Below, piece by piece: positions 42,696 through 51,171 of a stretch of 64,000 bases of DNA; the first letter of the stretch is position 1; each line of letters starts with the position of its first letter. A program made the position numbers and the translations under genes. The stretch comes from an uncultured Bulleidia sp. (GTDB taxonomy: Bacteria; Bacillota_I; Bacilli_A; Erysipelotrichales; Erysipelotrichaceae), in assembly GCA_934754415.1 (NCBI GenBank), contig CAKVIS010000006.1:1-64000 (forward strand), given 5' to 3'. Below the pieces are notes generated by a model. That model had not been told where the DNA came from and made no database searches. It saw only the letters and a program-made list of their open reading frames with translations.

Positions 42696-44753
42696 ATGGA
42701 CAAACACAGCGAAGCTGCTAAGAAAATAGTTAAGAAGTGTTATGTTGTAGGATTGATTTCTTTTCTTATTTTTCTTTTGATTGAGTGTGTTTTTAATACT
42801 TACAGATCAAATGCTTTTAAGGAAAATGCTGCATATACTGCCAGGAGTACAGTAAGACGTATTAAATCACAATTAGATCAGTACGTGGTTATGTCAGATT
42901 TTATGGAAAATGTACTGAATGAAGGATATATAAGTGATGAGAATTCTTTTAATTCCTTAACAGCGTTATTTCCAAATGAAGAGGGTATTATTAAAGCCTT
43001 TGAACTTGCTCCTGATGGTATTGTTACAGATATTTACCCTTTTGAAGGGAATGAGCATGCTCTAGGACTGAATTTACTCACAGAACATGTGCGTAAATAT
43101 GATGCTGATCGTGCTAAAGAGAGTAAAGAATATACTCTTGGTGGTCCGTATACATTAAAACAGGGAGGAATGGGTGCACTTTTATTTAATCCTGTGTATC
43201 AGATGGATGAAACAGGAGAAGAATCCTTCTGGGGATTTGTGGTACTGGTAATTGACTGGGACAAGTTTATTGATGAAATAGGACTGGATAAACTCCAGGA
43301 AGCTTCCTACTGTTATGAAATATGGGCTTTAGATAGTCAGGATAATGAAAGAGTTGTTCTGGCGCAAAGCCAGGAAAAAATGCCTGAAGGCAGTATTACA
43401 GTAGAGTGTGAGATTCCTAATTATACCTGGTATGTGGATATTGTTCCTTCCAATGGCTGGATTTCAGTGCAGGAAAAGATAGGGCTGGGCATTCTGTGCT
43501 ATATTCTTTCTTTGATGGTCTCAACTATCTACTATCAGATTTCCAGTAAAAACTATCAGAAACAGCAATATGCCATGGAAATGAAAAAAGCTGCATTACA
43601 GGCTGAAAATGCCAATGAAGCAAAGACGAGATTTCTGTTTAATATGTCTCATGATATTCGTACACCAATGAATGCTATTATGGGCTTTTCTACATTATTG
43701 GAAAAGAATCTTGAGAATCAAGAAAAAGCTGAAGGTTATCTGCGAAAGATTCAGTCTTCCAGTAAGCTTCTTCTGACAATCATCAATCAGGTGCTGGAAA
43801 TGTCACGTATTGAAAGTGGGACATCTGTATTGAATCTTGAGGCAGAAGACTTACACAGCTTGTTTCAAACTGTCAGTACTGTATTCGAATCTGACATTCA
43901 GAAGAAACATCTGCAATATTCCGTGCATATAGATATTCAGCATATCTATGCTTTCTGTGACAAAACAAAACTGCAGGAAATTTTTCTGAACATTCTTGGA
44001 AATGCTATTAAGTATACTCCGGATAATCATTCTATTCATGTAGATCTTCGTGAACTTCCTTCACAGGATACACTTAAAGCAAACTATGAGTTTGTCTGTG
44101 AAGATACAGGTATTGGCATGAGTGAAGACTATCTGCCTCATATTTTTGATGAATTTTCCAGAGAACATACAACTACAGAAAATAAAGTTGTAGGGACAGG
44201 ACTTGGTCTTTCTATAGTCAAATCCATGGTGGAACTGATGGGCGGAGAGATTCGCGTGGAAAGTGTCAGAGATGCCGGAACAAAGTTTATTGTGCAAGTA
44301 TCTCTGGATATAGCAAGTAAACAGGATGTATATGGTAAAAAAGAAGCTATCAGTTTCTCTTCTCATATAGCAAAAAAAGAAAATCGTATTCTTCTTGCAG
44401 AAGATAATGATCTCAATGCAGAAATTGTTATAGAACTGTTAAAAGAAGAAGGATTTCAGGTAGATCGTGTTGTGGATGGGCAACAATGTGTCAATACATT
44501 AAAAGCAGCATCGGATGGGGAATATACACTTATACTGATGGATATTCAGATGCCTGTTTTAAACGGGTATGAAGCTACAAAGCAGATCAGAAAACTTGAA
44601 AATACACAAAAAGCTGGTATTCCTGTAATTGCCATGACTGCCAATGCTTTTCAGGAAGATAAGCAGAAAGCTATGGAATCGGGTATGAATGATCATGTTG
44701 GAAAACCAATAGATATGTATGTTCTTTTATCCACCATGAAAAAATACTTATGA
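42696..44753 (+). CDS. Hybrid sensor histidine kinase/response regulator
   Basis: 685 residues. Membrane helix at about 18-38, an extracytoplasmic sensor domain at about 40-260, a second helix at about 262-284. HisKA follows with phospho-acceptor His319 (SHDIRTPMNAIMGF). HATPase_c has N-box NILGNAIKYTP near 430, G1 DTGIGMSEDY near 470 and G2 GTGLGLSIVKSM near 500. A C-terminal receiver domain carries phospho-acceptor Asp616 (LILMDIQMP). It lacks an attached DNA-binding domain and no separate regulator is adjacent, so the output is unknown. The layout recalls CHASE-type sensors. GAGGAG precedes the ATG. Confidence 0.92.
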   Translation: MDKHSEAAKKIVKKCYVVGLISFLIFLLIECVFNTYRSNAFKENAAYTARSTVRRIKSQLDQYVVMSDFMENVLNEGYISDENSFNSLTALFPNEEGIIKAFELAPDGIVTDIYPFEGNEHALGLNLLTEHVRKYDADRAKESKEYTLGGPYTLKQGGMGALLFNPVYQMDETGEESFWGFVVLVIDWDKFIDEIGLDKLQEASYCYEIWALDSQDNERVVLAQSQEKMPEGSITVECEIPNYTWYVDIVPSNGWISVQEKIGLGILCYILSLMVSTIYYQISSKNYQKQQYAMEMKKAALQAENANEAKTRFLFNMSHDIRTPMNAIMGFSTLLEKNLENQEKAEGYLRKIQSSSKLLLTIINQVLEMSRIESGTSVLNLEAEDLHSLFQTVSTVFESDIQKKHLQYSVHIDIQHIYAFCDKTKLQEIFLNILGNAIKYTPDNHSIHVDLRELPSQDTLKANYEFVCEDTGIGMSEDYLPHIFDEFSREHTTTENKVVGTGLGLSIVKSMVELMGGEIRVESVRDAGTKFIVQVSLDIASKQDVYGKKEAISFSSHIAKKENRILLAEDNDLNAEIVIELLKEEGFQVDRVVDGQQCVNTLKAASDGEYTLILMDIQMPVLNGYEATKQIRKLENTQKAGIPVIAMTANAFQEDKQKAMESGMNDHVGKPIDMYVLLSTMKKYL

Positions 44754-44772
44754 ATATGAAAGGAAATTTTGA

Positions 44773-45270
44773 ATGAAAATAGAAATTCGTAAAGCCAGAA
44801 AGGGAGATGAAAATACTCTTGCCTGTATTCAGACACAAAGCTGGAAAGCAGGTTTTGCTGATATTCTTGATGAAGAAATACTGTCACAATGTACGGATAT
44901 GGAAAAAATGACTGCAATGTATACCAGCCTTTTAGACACTAACAGAGCTAATGGCTATATATTATCAGTAGAAAATACACCACACTGCATGGCCTGGTGG
45001 GCTCAGGCAAGAGGTACTGAATTTGCGGGTAAAGCTGAATTAATCTGTATACACAGTCTTCCTGATAACTGGCATAAAGGATATGGGCGTAGGATGATGG
45101 ACTGTATTCTGAAAGATATTCAGAAAGAGGGGTATACACAGGTCGTGTTGTGGGTATTTCAGGATAATACACGTGCACGCTGCTTTTACGAGTCTTTGGG
45201 ATTTGTTCAGACTTCTGTTTCCAAATCTTCCTTTCATACGAAAGAAATCCTGTACATCAAGAATATATAA
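44773..45270 (+). CDS. GNAT family N-acetyltransferase
   Basis: 165 residues. The acetyl-CoA loop is in HKGYGRRMMDCILKD near residue 97-111 (the Q/RxxGxG/A motif), followed by the VLWVFQDNTRARCFYESLGF end (about 124-143, split), typical of YitI/RimI-like proteins. The substrate is unknown. AAAGGAAA is 8 or so bases before the ATG. It follows the histidine kinase by 19 bases and may share its mRNA. Confidence 0.88.
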   Translation: MKIEIRKARKGDENTLACIQTQSWKAGFADILDEEILSQCTDMEKMTAMYTSLLDTNRANGYILSVENTPHCMAWWAQARGTEFAGKAELICIHSLPDNWHKGYGRRMMDCILKDIQKEGYTQVVLWVFQDNTRARCFYESLGFVQTSVSKSSFHTKEILYIKNI

Positions 45271-45273
45271 GTG

Positions 45274-45319
45274 AAAAAGCCGTTAACTCTTTATGTAAAT
45301 ATGAGATAACGGCTTTTTT
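45274..45319. terminator. Bidirectional terminator
   Basis: A 12-bp stem AAAAAGCCGTTA / TAACGGCTTTTT serving the acetyltransferase on the plus strand and the HD gene on the minus strand. Confidence 0.9.
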
Positions 45320-45337
45320 GTGGTTTATACAGGAGGT

Positions 45338-45772
45338 TTATCTTTTAAATAAGGTTTCCTCCAGAGAACATCTTTTATCTGCCAAGGTAATCAGCCATGC
45401 CAGTCTGCTGGAGGGTACATGCAGTAAAGTTAATGGCCACATATGGGTTTCGATGGCTTTTTGACAGGCAGAGGAGATGTGGAAATCTCTTTGGGCATTC
45501 TTACTTGCAATGGCAGGATGCACATAGCCATGCCAGTGCACTACATGGTGATGCCAGTCATACAGATAATAATCATGTAACAAGCCTGCATAAATGACTT
45601 CAGTATCCGCAATTCCAAGGTGCATTTTTAGATTCCAGCAGTAGGCAGTATATGCTACATTTACACTATGTTCATAGGTAGATATGCGACCATGTTGTAT
45701 AAATGTCTGTAACTTTTTATATTTTTCATCCTGTAAAACAGGCTGAGCAATTTTTATAAATTCCTTTTCCAT
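45338..45772 (-). CDS. HD-domain phosphohydrolase
   Basis: 144 residues. The metal-binding His and Asp residues are in order: STYEHSVNVAYTA (about 32-44), AGLLHDYYLYDWHHH (about 63-77), then TLADKRCS near residue 133. It is a small HD protein of the HDIG group, likely a nucleotide or phosphomonoester hydrolase. The gene has no Shine-Dalgarno; its -10 box lies 8 bases before the ATG, so it is probably leaderless. Confidence 0.82.
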   Translation of the reverse strand: MEKEFIKIAQPVLQDEKYKKLQTFIQHGRISTYEHSVNVAYTAYCWNLKMHLGIADTEVIYAGLLHDYYLYDWHHHVVHWHGYVHPAIASKNAQRDFHISSACQKAIETHMWPLTLLHVPSSRLAWLITLADKRCSLEETLFKR

Positions 45773-45780
45773 ACGACACT

Positions 45781-45808
45781 ACAATACTCTTCTGCAGATA
45801 AAAAACAA
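45781..45808 (-). promoter_or_regulatory. Promoter giving a leaderless mRNA for the HD gene
   Basis: On the minus strand TTGTTT (45808-45803) and TATTGT (45786-45781) are 16 bp apart. The -10 ends 8 bases before the ATG. Confidence 0.6.
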
Positions 45809-45859
45809 GTTGTACAAATATAACAAATGTATAAAATATATGACTGATAGGGGAAATTT

Positions 45860-47212
45860 ATGAAAAGAGAAAGTTTTAAATCCAGATTGGGCTTCCTGCT
45901 TGTCAGTGCAGGATGTGCAATTGGGATAGGGAATGTATGGAAGTTTCCGTATTTAGCTGGTCAGAATGGCGGTGGCTTCTTTGTTTTATTCTATCTGTTA
46001 TTTTTATGCATCATGGGTATTCCTGTATTGACGATGGAACTGTCTGTAGGAAGAGGAAGCAAAAAAGGCATTGTGAACGGATATAAAGCACTGGAACCTG
46101 CAGGTTCTAAATGGCACTTGCATGGGTGGGTATGCATCTTCGGATGTTTTATGCTGATGATGTATTACACTACGGTTGCAGGATGGATGGTATCGTATTT
46201 TATCAAGTTTGTGAATGGTACTTTCCAGTCTTTGCCGATTGCTGAAAGTGACACAATTTTTACAACACTGTTATCCAATCCCAAAGAAATGGGAATCATG
46301 ATGTTTCTTGTAGTGTGTGCAGGTTTTATGGTCTGCTCTTTAGGTTTACAGAACGGATTGGAGAAAATTACTAAAGTAATGATGAGCTGTCTGTTGATAC
46401 TGATTGTGGTACTTGCAGTACATTCTGCATTCTTACCTGGTGGTATGGAAGGGTTGAAGTTTTACCTGTTTCCATCTTTGGAAAGAGCAAACACAATAGG
46501 CTGGATGCATATTATATCTTCGGCTATGAACCAGGCATTTTTTACATTAAGTTTAGGTATTGCAGCCATGGAAATCTTTGGCAGTTATATGAGTGATTCT
46601 CATACATTGGTTAATGAATCTGTCTGTATCTGTGTATTGGATACGTTTGTTGCACTGATGTCGGGACTGATCATCTTTCCAGCTTGTTTCAGCTTCGGAG
46701 TCCAGCCGGATTCAGGACCTTCCTTGATTTTTCTGACATTGCCAAAGGTATTTATGAATATGGCATATGGAAGGGTGTGGGGATCTTTCTTCTTTCTGTT
46801 TATGATTTTTGCAAGTTTCTCTACAGTGATTGCAGTATTTGAAAATCTGATATCTGCATTTATGGAGAACTTCAGTATGTCCAGAAAGAGAGCATCGCTG
46901 ATTTTATTTGTCATGGTATTTGTGTTCAGTATGCCATGTGTACTTGGCTATAACGTATGGTCCAATGTACATCTGATTGGTAACAGAGATATTCTGGATT
47001 CAGAAGACTTCATTGTATCTAACATTTTATTACCTTTGGGCTCTTTGATCTTCTTGTTATTCTGTACAACAAATTACGGATGGGGATTACAGAACTACCT
47101 TGCAGAATGCAACAAGGGAAAAGGGTACAGACTGTCTGAAAAGTTAAAGCCATACTTTCAGTTTGTATTACCGATATTGATTATTTTTATTCTCATACAG
47201 GGATTACTGTAA
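45860..47212 (+). CDS. Sodium-dependent amino acid transporter, NSS family
   Basis: A 450-residue LeuT-fold transporter with about 11-12 helices. The N-terminal signature GCAIGIGNVWKFPYLAGQNGG (split; residues 18-38) includes the unwound helix 1 binding residues. MELSVGRGS follows near 68. It should import an amino acid with Na+; bacterial NSS members of this length move Trp, Tyr, Leu or Met-like substrates. Substrate is not known here. GGGG lies 8 bases before the ATG. It stands alone. Confidence 0.92.
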   Translation: MKRESFKSRLGFLLVSAGCAIGIGNVWKFPYLAGQNGGGFFVLFYLLFLCIMGIPVLTMELSVGRGSKKGIVNGYKALEPAGSKWHLHGWVCIFGCFMLMMYYTTVAGWMVSYFIKFVNGTFQSLPIAESDTIFTTLLSNPKEMGIMMFLVVCAGFMVCSLGLQNGLEKITKVMMSCLLILIVVLAVHSAFLPGGMEGLKFYLFPSLERANTIGWMHIISSAMNQAFFTLSLGIAAMEIFGSYMSDSHTLVNESVCICVLDTFVALMSGLIIFPACFSFGVQPDSGPSLIFLTLPKVFMNMAYGRVWGSFFFLFMIFASFSTVIAVFENLISAFMENFSMSRKRASLILFVMVFVFSMPCVLGYNVWSNVHLIGNRDILDSEDFIVSNILLPLGSLIFLLFCTTNYGWGLQNYLAECNKGKGYRLSEKLKPYFQFVLPILIIFILIQGLL

Positions 47213-47218
47213 ACATGG

Positions 47219-47245
47219 ACAGGTATATAAAGCATGCCTGTTTTT
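47219..47245 (+). terminator. Terminator of NSS transporter
   Basis: An 8-bp stem ACAGGTAT / ATGCCTGT (one G-U) with a T-run. Confidence 0.8.
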
Positions 47246-47270
47246 CTGTTCTCATAAGTATCCAAATAAG

Positions 47271-47300
47271 AAAAAAGTCCTTTATTCAAGGACTTTTTTT
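47271..47300. terminator. Terminator of tRNA-Ser (bidirectional)
   Basis: Stem AAGTCCTT / AAGGACTT with A-run before and T-run after. It ends the minus-strand tRNA and backs up the transporter terminator. Confidence 0.9.
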
Positions 47301-47301
47301 A

Positions 47302-47392
47302 TGGCGCAGGAACAGGGATTTGAACCCTGGCGCCGTGTTACCGACCTACAAGCTTTCCAAGCCTGCCCCTTCAACCGCTTGGGTATTCCTGC
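47302..47392 (-). tRNA. tRNA-Ser (anticodon GGA)
   Basis: On the minus strand, acceptor stem GCAGGAA / TTCCTGC, discriminator G and an encoded CCA. The anticodon stem CAGGC / GCTTG encloses loop TTGGAAA, giving anticodon GGA. It has the long variable arm of class II tRNAs. Unlike tRNA-Leu in this window, CCA is in the DNA. Confidence 0.95.
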
Positions 47393-47490
47393 ATGCTTTT
47401 GTTTAACGCTTGATTATCTTACCATAATATTTTAAAAAGGCAATGTTTATTTTAAAAAAGTTGGTACAATATACGTAGGAACTTATAAAT

Positions 47491-48072
47491 ATGCCTGACA
47501 ATACGAAAATGAATCTTGGCATTGCTTTAAAAAAGCTGCTGAAGGAAAAACCTCTGGAAAAGATACGTATCCATGATCTGACAAAATTGGCCGGTATCAA
47601 CAGACAATCTTTTTATTATCATTATGCAGACATTTATGCACTTGTAGGAGATGTTATCAGAACTGCTATTTTTGAAACTGTGGGTGAACATTGTACGATG
47701 GATACATGGGAAGAAGGAATGCTTGCCATGTATCAAAGAACTCTTGAGGAAAAAGAATTTGTAGTAGCCGTATATAATGCTATTCCAAAAGAGAGAATAC
47801 AGTTGTTTCTGGAGGATGTTTTAACCACCTACATGATTTATGCATTAAAAGATACTGCAGGTGGGCAATTATTGAGTGAAGAAGACAGGGATATCTTTAT
47901 CCGTTTCATTACCTATGGTTTTACAGGAACGTACCTTCAATGGATACAGAACGGTATGAGGGCAGATCCTTCTGTCATTATTTCAAGAGTATCCGTTCTG
48001 ACAAAAGAGGGATTGTCTTCGGCAATTATAAGAAGTATTACAACCACACAGGAAAATAAGGAGGAAGTGTGA
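47491..48072 (+). CDS. TetR/AcrR family regulator (DhaS-like)
   Basis: 193 residues. An N-terminal helix-turn-helix with IRIHDLTKLAGINRQSFYYHYADIYAL (split, about 25-51) and a C-terminal ligand domain of the TetR_C_8 type. The DhaS-like group regulates dihydroxyacetone/glycerol genes, which fits the glycerol-3-phosphate-like operon that starts 2 bases after its stop. GTAGGA lies before the ATG, with a TACAAT box (about 47465-47470) upstream. It probably controls its own operon. Confidence 0.88.
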   Translation: MPDNTKMNLGIALKKLLKEKPLEKIRIHDLTKLAGINRQSFYYHYADIYALVGDVIRTAIFETVGEHCTMDTWEEGMLAMYQRTLEEKEFVVAVYNAIPKERIQLFLEDVLTTYMIYALKDTAGGQLLSEEDRDIFIRFITYGFTGTYLQWIQNGMRADPSVIISRVSVLTKEGLSSAIIRSITTTQENKEEV

Positions 48073-48073
48073 T

Positions 48074-49504
48074 ATGTACGATATTTTAATACTGGGCGCC
48101 GGTATTACTGGCACTTTAACTGCCAGGACGCTGTCTCAGTATGCACTGAAAACAGCGGTGCTTGAAAAAGGAAACGATATAGCTGCAGGGGCAACCATGG
48201 CTAACAGTGCCATTGTTCATACAGGCTACGATCCTGAAGATAATACGTTAAAAGCAAAGCTGAATGTGGAAGGTGCAAGGATGTACCCTCAGTTACTGGA
48301 AGATTTACATTGTACCTATAAAAAAGTAGGAGCATGGATTGTAGCCAAAGATACTGAAGGAGAAAAGAAACTTGAGGTATTGGCAGATCGTGCTCAAAAA
48401 AGAGGAATCGAACATGCTTATGTGGATTTAAAGGAGGCTTTTGAACAGGAAAAGAATTTATCTCCTGAAATTACAAAAGTATTGAGTTTTCCGACTACAC
48501 TAGTGATTTATCCATGGCTTGTAGCAACCTGTGCCATGGAAAATGCCATGGAAAACGGTGTGGAGCTGTATCTGAACAATGAAGTGACAAAGATAGAAAA
48601 ACAGGAAGATTGTTATGTAGTACATACATCCAACGGTACTTTTACAACAAAAATGATTATAAACTGCACAGGTACGCATTGTGCTTCTTTAGCTACACAG
48701 GTTTCTGATCGTGTTACTTACCAAAGTAAGCCAAAAAAGGGTGAATATTTTGTACTTGATCAAGGGTGTGATTTTGTACATCACATTATTTTCCCTGTGC
48801 CAACTGCAAAAGGAAAAGGTGTGCTGGCTGTACCTACTGTATATGGTAATGTACTGCTGGGGCCTGGAAGTGAATATGTGGAAGATAATGATGATGTGTC
48901 CACCAGCAGTTCCGGTTTGTCCTATGTACGAAGCCAGCTTGCAAATACATTGGTGAATGTTCCGTATAATAAAGTCATTCGTTCTTTTACAGGATTACGA
49001 CCTTCTACTACCAGTAAAGACTTTGTGATTACAGAATATGAGGATGCCGCAGGCTTTGTCGATGTCGCAAGTGTGGAATCACCGGGTCTGGCCAGTGCAC
49101 CGGCTATTGCCTGCTATGTGGCAGATACTTTTGTGTCCAGACATTTTGACCTTCACAAAAAAGAAGACTATCAATCTTCTATTCCATCACGTATTGTGAT
49201 GAATGATCTTTCTCAGGAAGAAAGAAACGCATGGATTGCAAAAAAACCTGCCTATGGGAAGATTATCTGCAGATGTGAAAATATCTCTGAACAGGAAATC
49301 GTGGATGCGATACATTCTCCGATTCCGTGTACAACCATCAAGGCTATTAAAAAAAGAGTCAGACCTGGTATGGGAAAATGTCAGGGAGGGTTCTGTGAAC
49401 CATTAGTAACAAAGATACTTGCAAGAGAACTGGGAATCAAAGAAACAGAAGTGCTGTACGATACACCGGGTTCCAATATCCTCGAAAAGGAGAATCGCTC
49501 ATGA
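48074..49504 (+). CDS. FAD-dependent oxidoreductase, GlpA-like with BFD-type [2Fe-2S] C-terminus
   Basis: 476 residues. An N-terminal Rossmann FAD site, ILGAGITGTLTAR (residues 5-17), and DAO-type substrate domain. The C-terminal ~90 residues have a BFD-like Fe-S motif: ICRCENISEQEI near residue 398 and the pair in MGKCQGGFCEP near 432. This matches anaerobic glycerol-3-phosphate dehydrogenase GlpA or L-2-hydroxyacid oxidase layouts. With the next two genes (FAD/NAD protein and DUF1667) it forms a common three-gene redox unit in Bacillota. The ATG has AGGAGGA upstream. Confidence 0.88.
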   Translation: MYDILILGAGITGTLTARTLSQYALKTAVLEKGNDIAAGATMANSAIVHTGYDPEDNTLKAKLNVEGARMYPQLLEDLHCTYKKVGAWIVAKDTEGEKKLEVLADRAQKRGIEHAYVDLKEAFEQEKNLSPEITKVLSFPTTLVIYPWLVATCAMENAMENGVELYLNNEVTKIEKQEDCYVVHTSNGTFTTKMIINCTGTHCASLATQVSDRVTYQSKPKKGEYFVLDQGCDFVHHIIFPVPTAKGKGVLAVPTVYGNVLLGPGSEYVEDNDDVSTSSSGLSYVRSQLANTLVNVPYNKVIRSFTGLRPSTTSKDFVITEYEDAAGFVDVASVESPGLASAPAIACYVADTFVSRHFDLHKKEDYQSSIPSRIVMNDLSQEERNAWIAKKPAYGKIICRCENISEQEIVDAIHSPIPCTTIKAIKKRVRPGMGKCQGGFCEPLVTKILARELGIKETEVLYDTPGSNILEKENRS

Positions 49505-50757
49505 AACAGTATGATGCCATAATTGTTGGTGGAGGCAGTGCGGGCTTAAGCGCAGCCATCACATTGAAAGAAAAAGGAATAGAGAATATTGTAGTTCTGG
49601 AAAAAGACGGTGAAGTCGGAGGAATTCTTTTACAGTGTATTCATAATGGATTTGGCTTACAGACATTTAAAGAGATGTTAACAGGGCCAAGCTATGCAGA
49701 AAGATTTAAGCAGAAAGCTCTTGATCACCATGTTGAAATTAAATTGAATACGATGGTGACTTCTGTGACAGAAGATAAGCAGGTGACATATGTGAATGCA
49801 GAAGAGCGCTATGTCACTATTCAGGGTAAGACAATCATCTTATGTGTTGGCTGTTATGAAAGGCCTCAGGGGGCCATTCAGATTGAAGGCCCTAGAATTA
49901 CAGGAGTGTATACTGCAGGGCAGGCTCAGAAATATCTGAATATGGATGGGTATCTTGTCGGTAAGAAAGTGTTTATCCTGGGCTCGGGTGATATTGGACT
50001 TATCATGGCAAGAAGAATGAGACTGGAAGGTGCAGAGGTGCTTGGTGTGGCTGAACTGATGCCATATTCCAATGGGCTTGCACGTAATATCAAGCAATGT
50101 CTGGAAGATTTTGATATTCCTTTATATCTTTCGCATACCGTTACAAAGATATTTGGGAAAGACAGACTGGAAAAAATAGAAATTTCACAGGTAGATGAGA
50201 ACAAACGTCCTATAGCAGGAACAGAAAAATACTTTGATGTGGATACACTGTTACTGTCTATAGGCTTACTGCCTGAAAACAAACTGGCAGAAGGTGCTCA
50301 TCTGAAGATACATCCTGTGACAAAAGGGGTTATCGTAGATGATCTGTATCAGACAAGTTGTAAAGGCATCTTTGCCTGCGGTAATGGATTACATGTCCAT
50401 GATCTTGTAGATTATGTTACTTTACAGGCATCTCGTGCAGCACTGGGTGCGTATACATATCTTACGAAAGATGTTTCTGATACTGTTTCTGATATAGAAG
50501 TCAGTGGTAATGTGGCTTACAGTATTCCTGCAAGTTTTCATCGTGATACAGAAAATCATGTAGAATTTTTCTTCAGAGTCAGAACACCAATGAATCATGC
50601 AACATTACATGTGTATGATGATATGAAAGAAATCAGAAAGGTGACAAAAGAAAAATGGATTCCAAGTGAAATGGAAAGAGTACTGCTTACAAAAGATCAG
50701 TTGCGTGCAGTGGAAGGTACTTTGCATTTTGATCTGAAAGAGGATAGTGTATGTTAA
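49501..50757 (+). CDS. NAD(P)/FAD-dependent oxidoreductase (partner of GlpA-like)
   Basis: 418 residues. N-terminal FAD motif VGGGSAGLSAAITL (residues 9-22), NAD(P) motif LGSGDIGLIMARRM near 160, and the C-terminal FAD motif GIFACGNGLHVHD near 285-297. It belongs to the pyridine nucleotide-disulphide oxidoreductase fold and probably passes electrons from the GlpA-like subunit to NAD(P) or another carrier. Overlaps the upstream gene by 4 bases. Confidence 0.88.
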   Translation: MKQYDAIIVGGGSAGLSAAITLKEKGIENIVVLEKDGEVGGILLQCIHNGFGLQTFKEMLTGPSYAERFKQKALDHHVEIKLNTMVTSVTEDKQVTYVNAEERYVTIQGKTIILCVGCYERPQGAIQIEGPRITGVYTAGQAQKYLNMDGYLVGKKVFILGSGDIGLIMARRMRLEGAEVLGVAELMPYSNGLARNIKQCLEDFDIPLYLSHTVTKIFGKDRLEKIEISQVDENKRPIAGTEKYFDVDTLLLSIGLLPENKLAEGAHLKIHPVTKGVIVDDLYQTSCKGIFACGNGLHVHDLVDYVTLQASRAALGAYTYLTKDVSDTVSDIEVSGNVAYSIPASFHRDTENHVEFFFRVRTPMNHATLHVYDDMKEIRKVTKEKWIPSEMERVLLTKDQLRAVEGTLHFDLKEDSVC

Positions 50758-51104
50758 AGGAATTAGTGTGTGTCAATTGTCCTAAAGGATGCAGAATACA
50801 GGTGGCAATGGAAGAAAATAAGATTCTTTCCATTGAAGGTAACAGCTGCCCAAAGGGAAAGCAATATGCTGAAAGTGAAATAATCTGTCCTATGCGTATT
50901 CTTACAACAACTGTAAAAATTGAAGGGGGCTGTCAGAATGTGTTGCCAGTAGTGACTGAAAAGGAAATTCCTCTTGCAAAGATGGATGAAGCTATGGAAG
51001 AGGTACGCACAATACATGTTCAAAGTCCTGTTACCATGGGACAGGTTATCAAGGAAGATCTTGCACATACAGGAGTCAGATTGTTATCTTCACGCTCCAT
51101 GTAA
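50751..51104 (+). CDS. DUF1667 family Cys-rich redox subunit
   Basis: 117 residues with the N-terminal Cys pattern CVNCPKGCRI (residues 7-16) and GNSCPKG near 33-39, a four-Cys cluster typical of DUF1667. These small proteins accompany GlpA-like and FAD/NAD subunits; likely a Fe-S or metal electron carrier. It overlaps the previous gene by 7 bases and closes the operon. No terminator is obvious before pgi. Confidence 0.9.
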   Translation: MLKELVCVNCPKGCRIQVAMEENKILSIEGNSCPKGKQYAESEIICPMRILTTTVKIEGGCQNVLPVVTEKEIPLAKMDEAMEEVRTIHVQSPVTMGQVIKEDLAHTGVRLLSSRSM

Positions 51105-51171
51105 GTTTTTTCTTGGAAAAATGCATGGATGATACTAAAATTGTATTGTTTAAACGGAGGAATTTTCAAAG

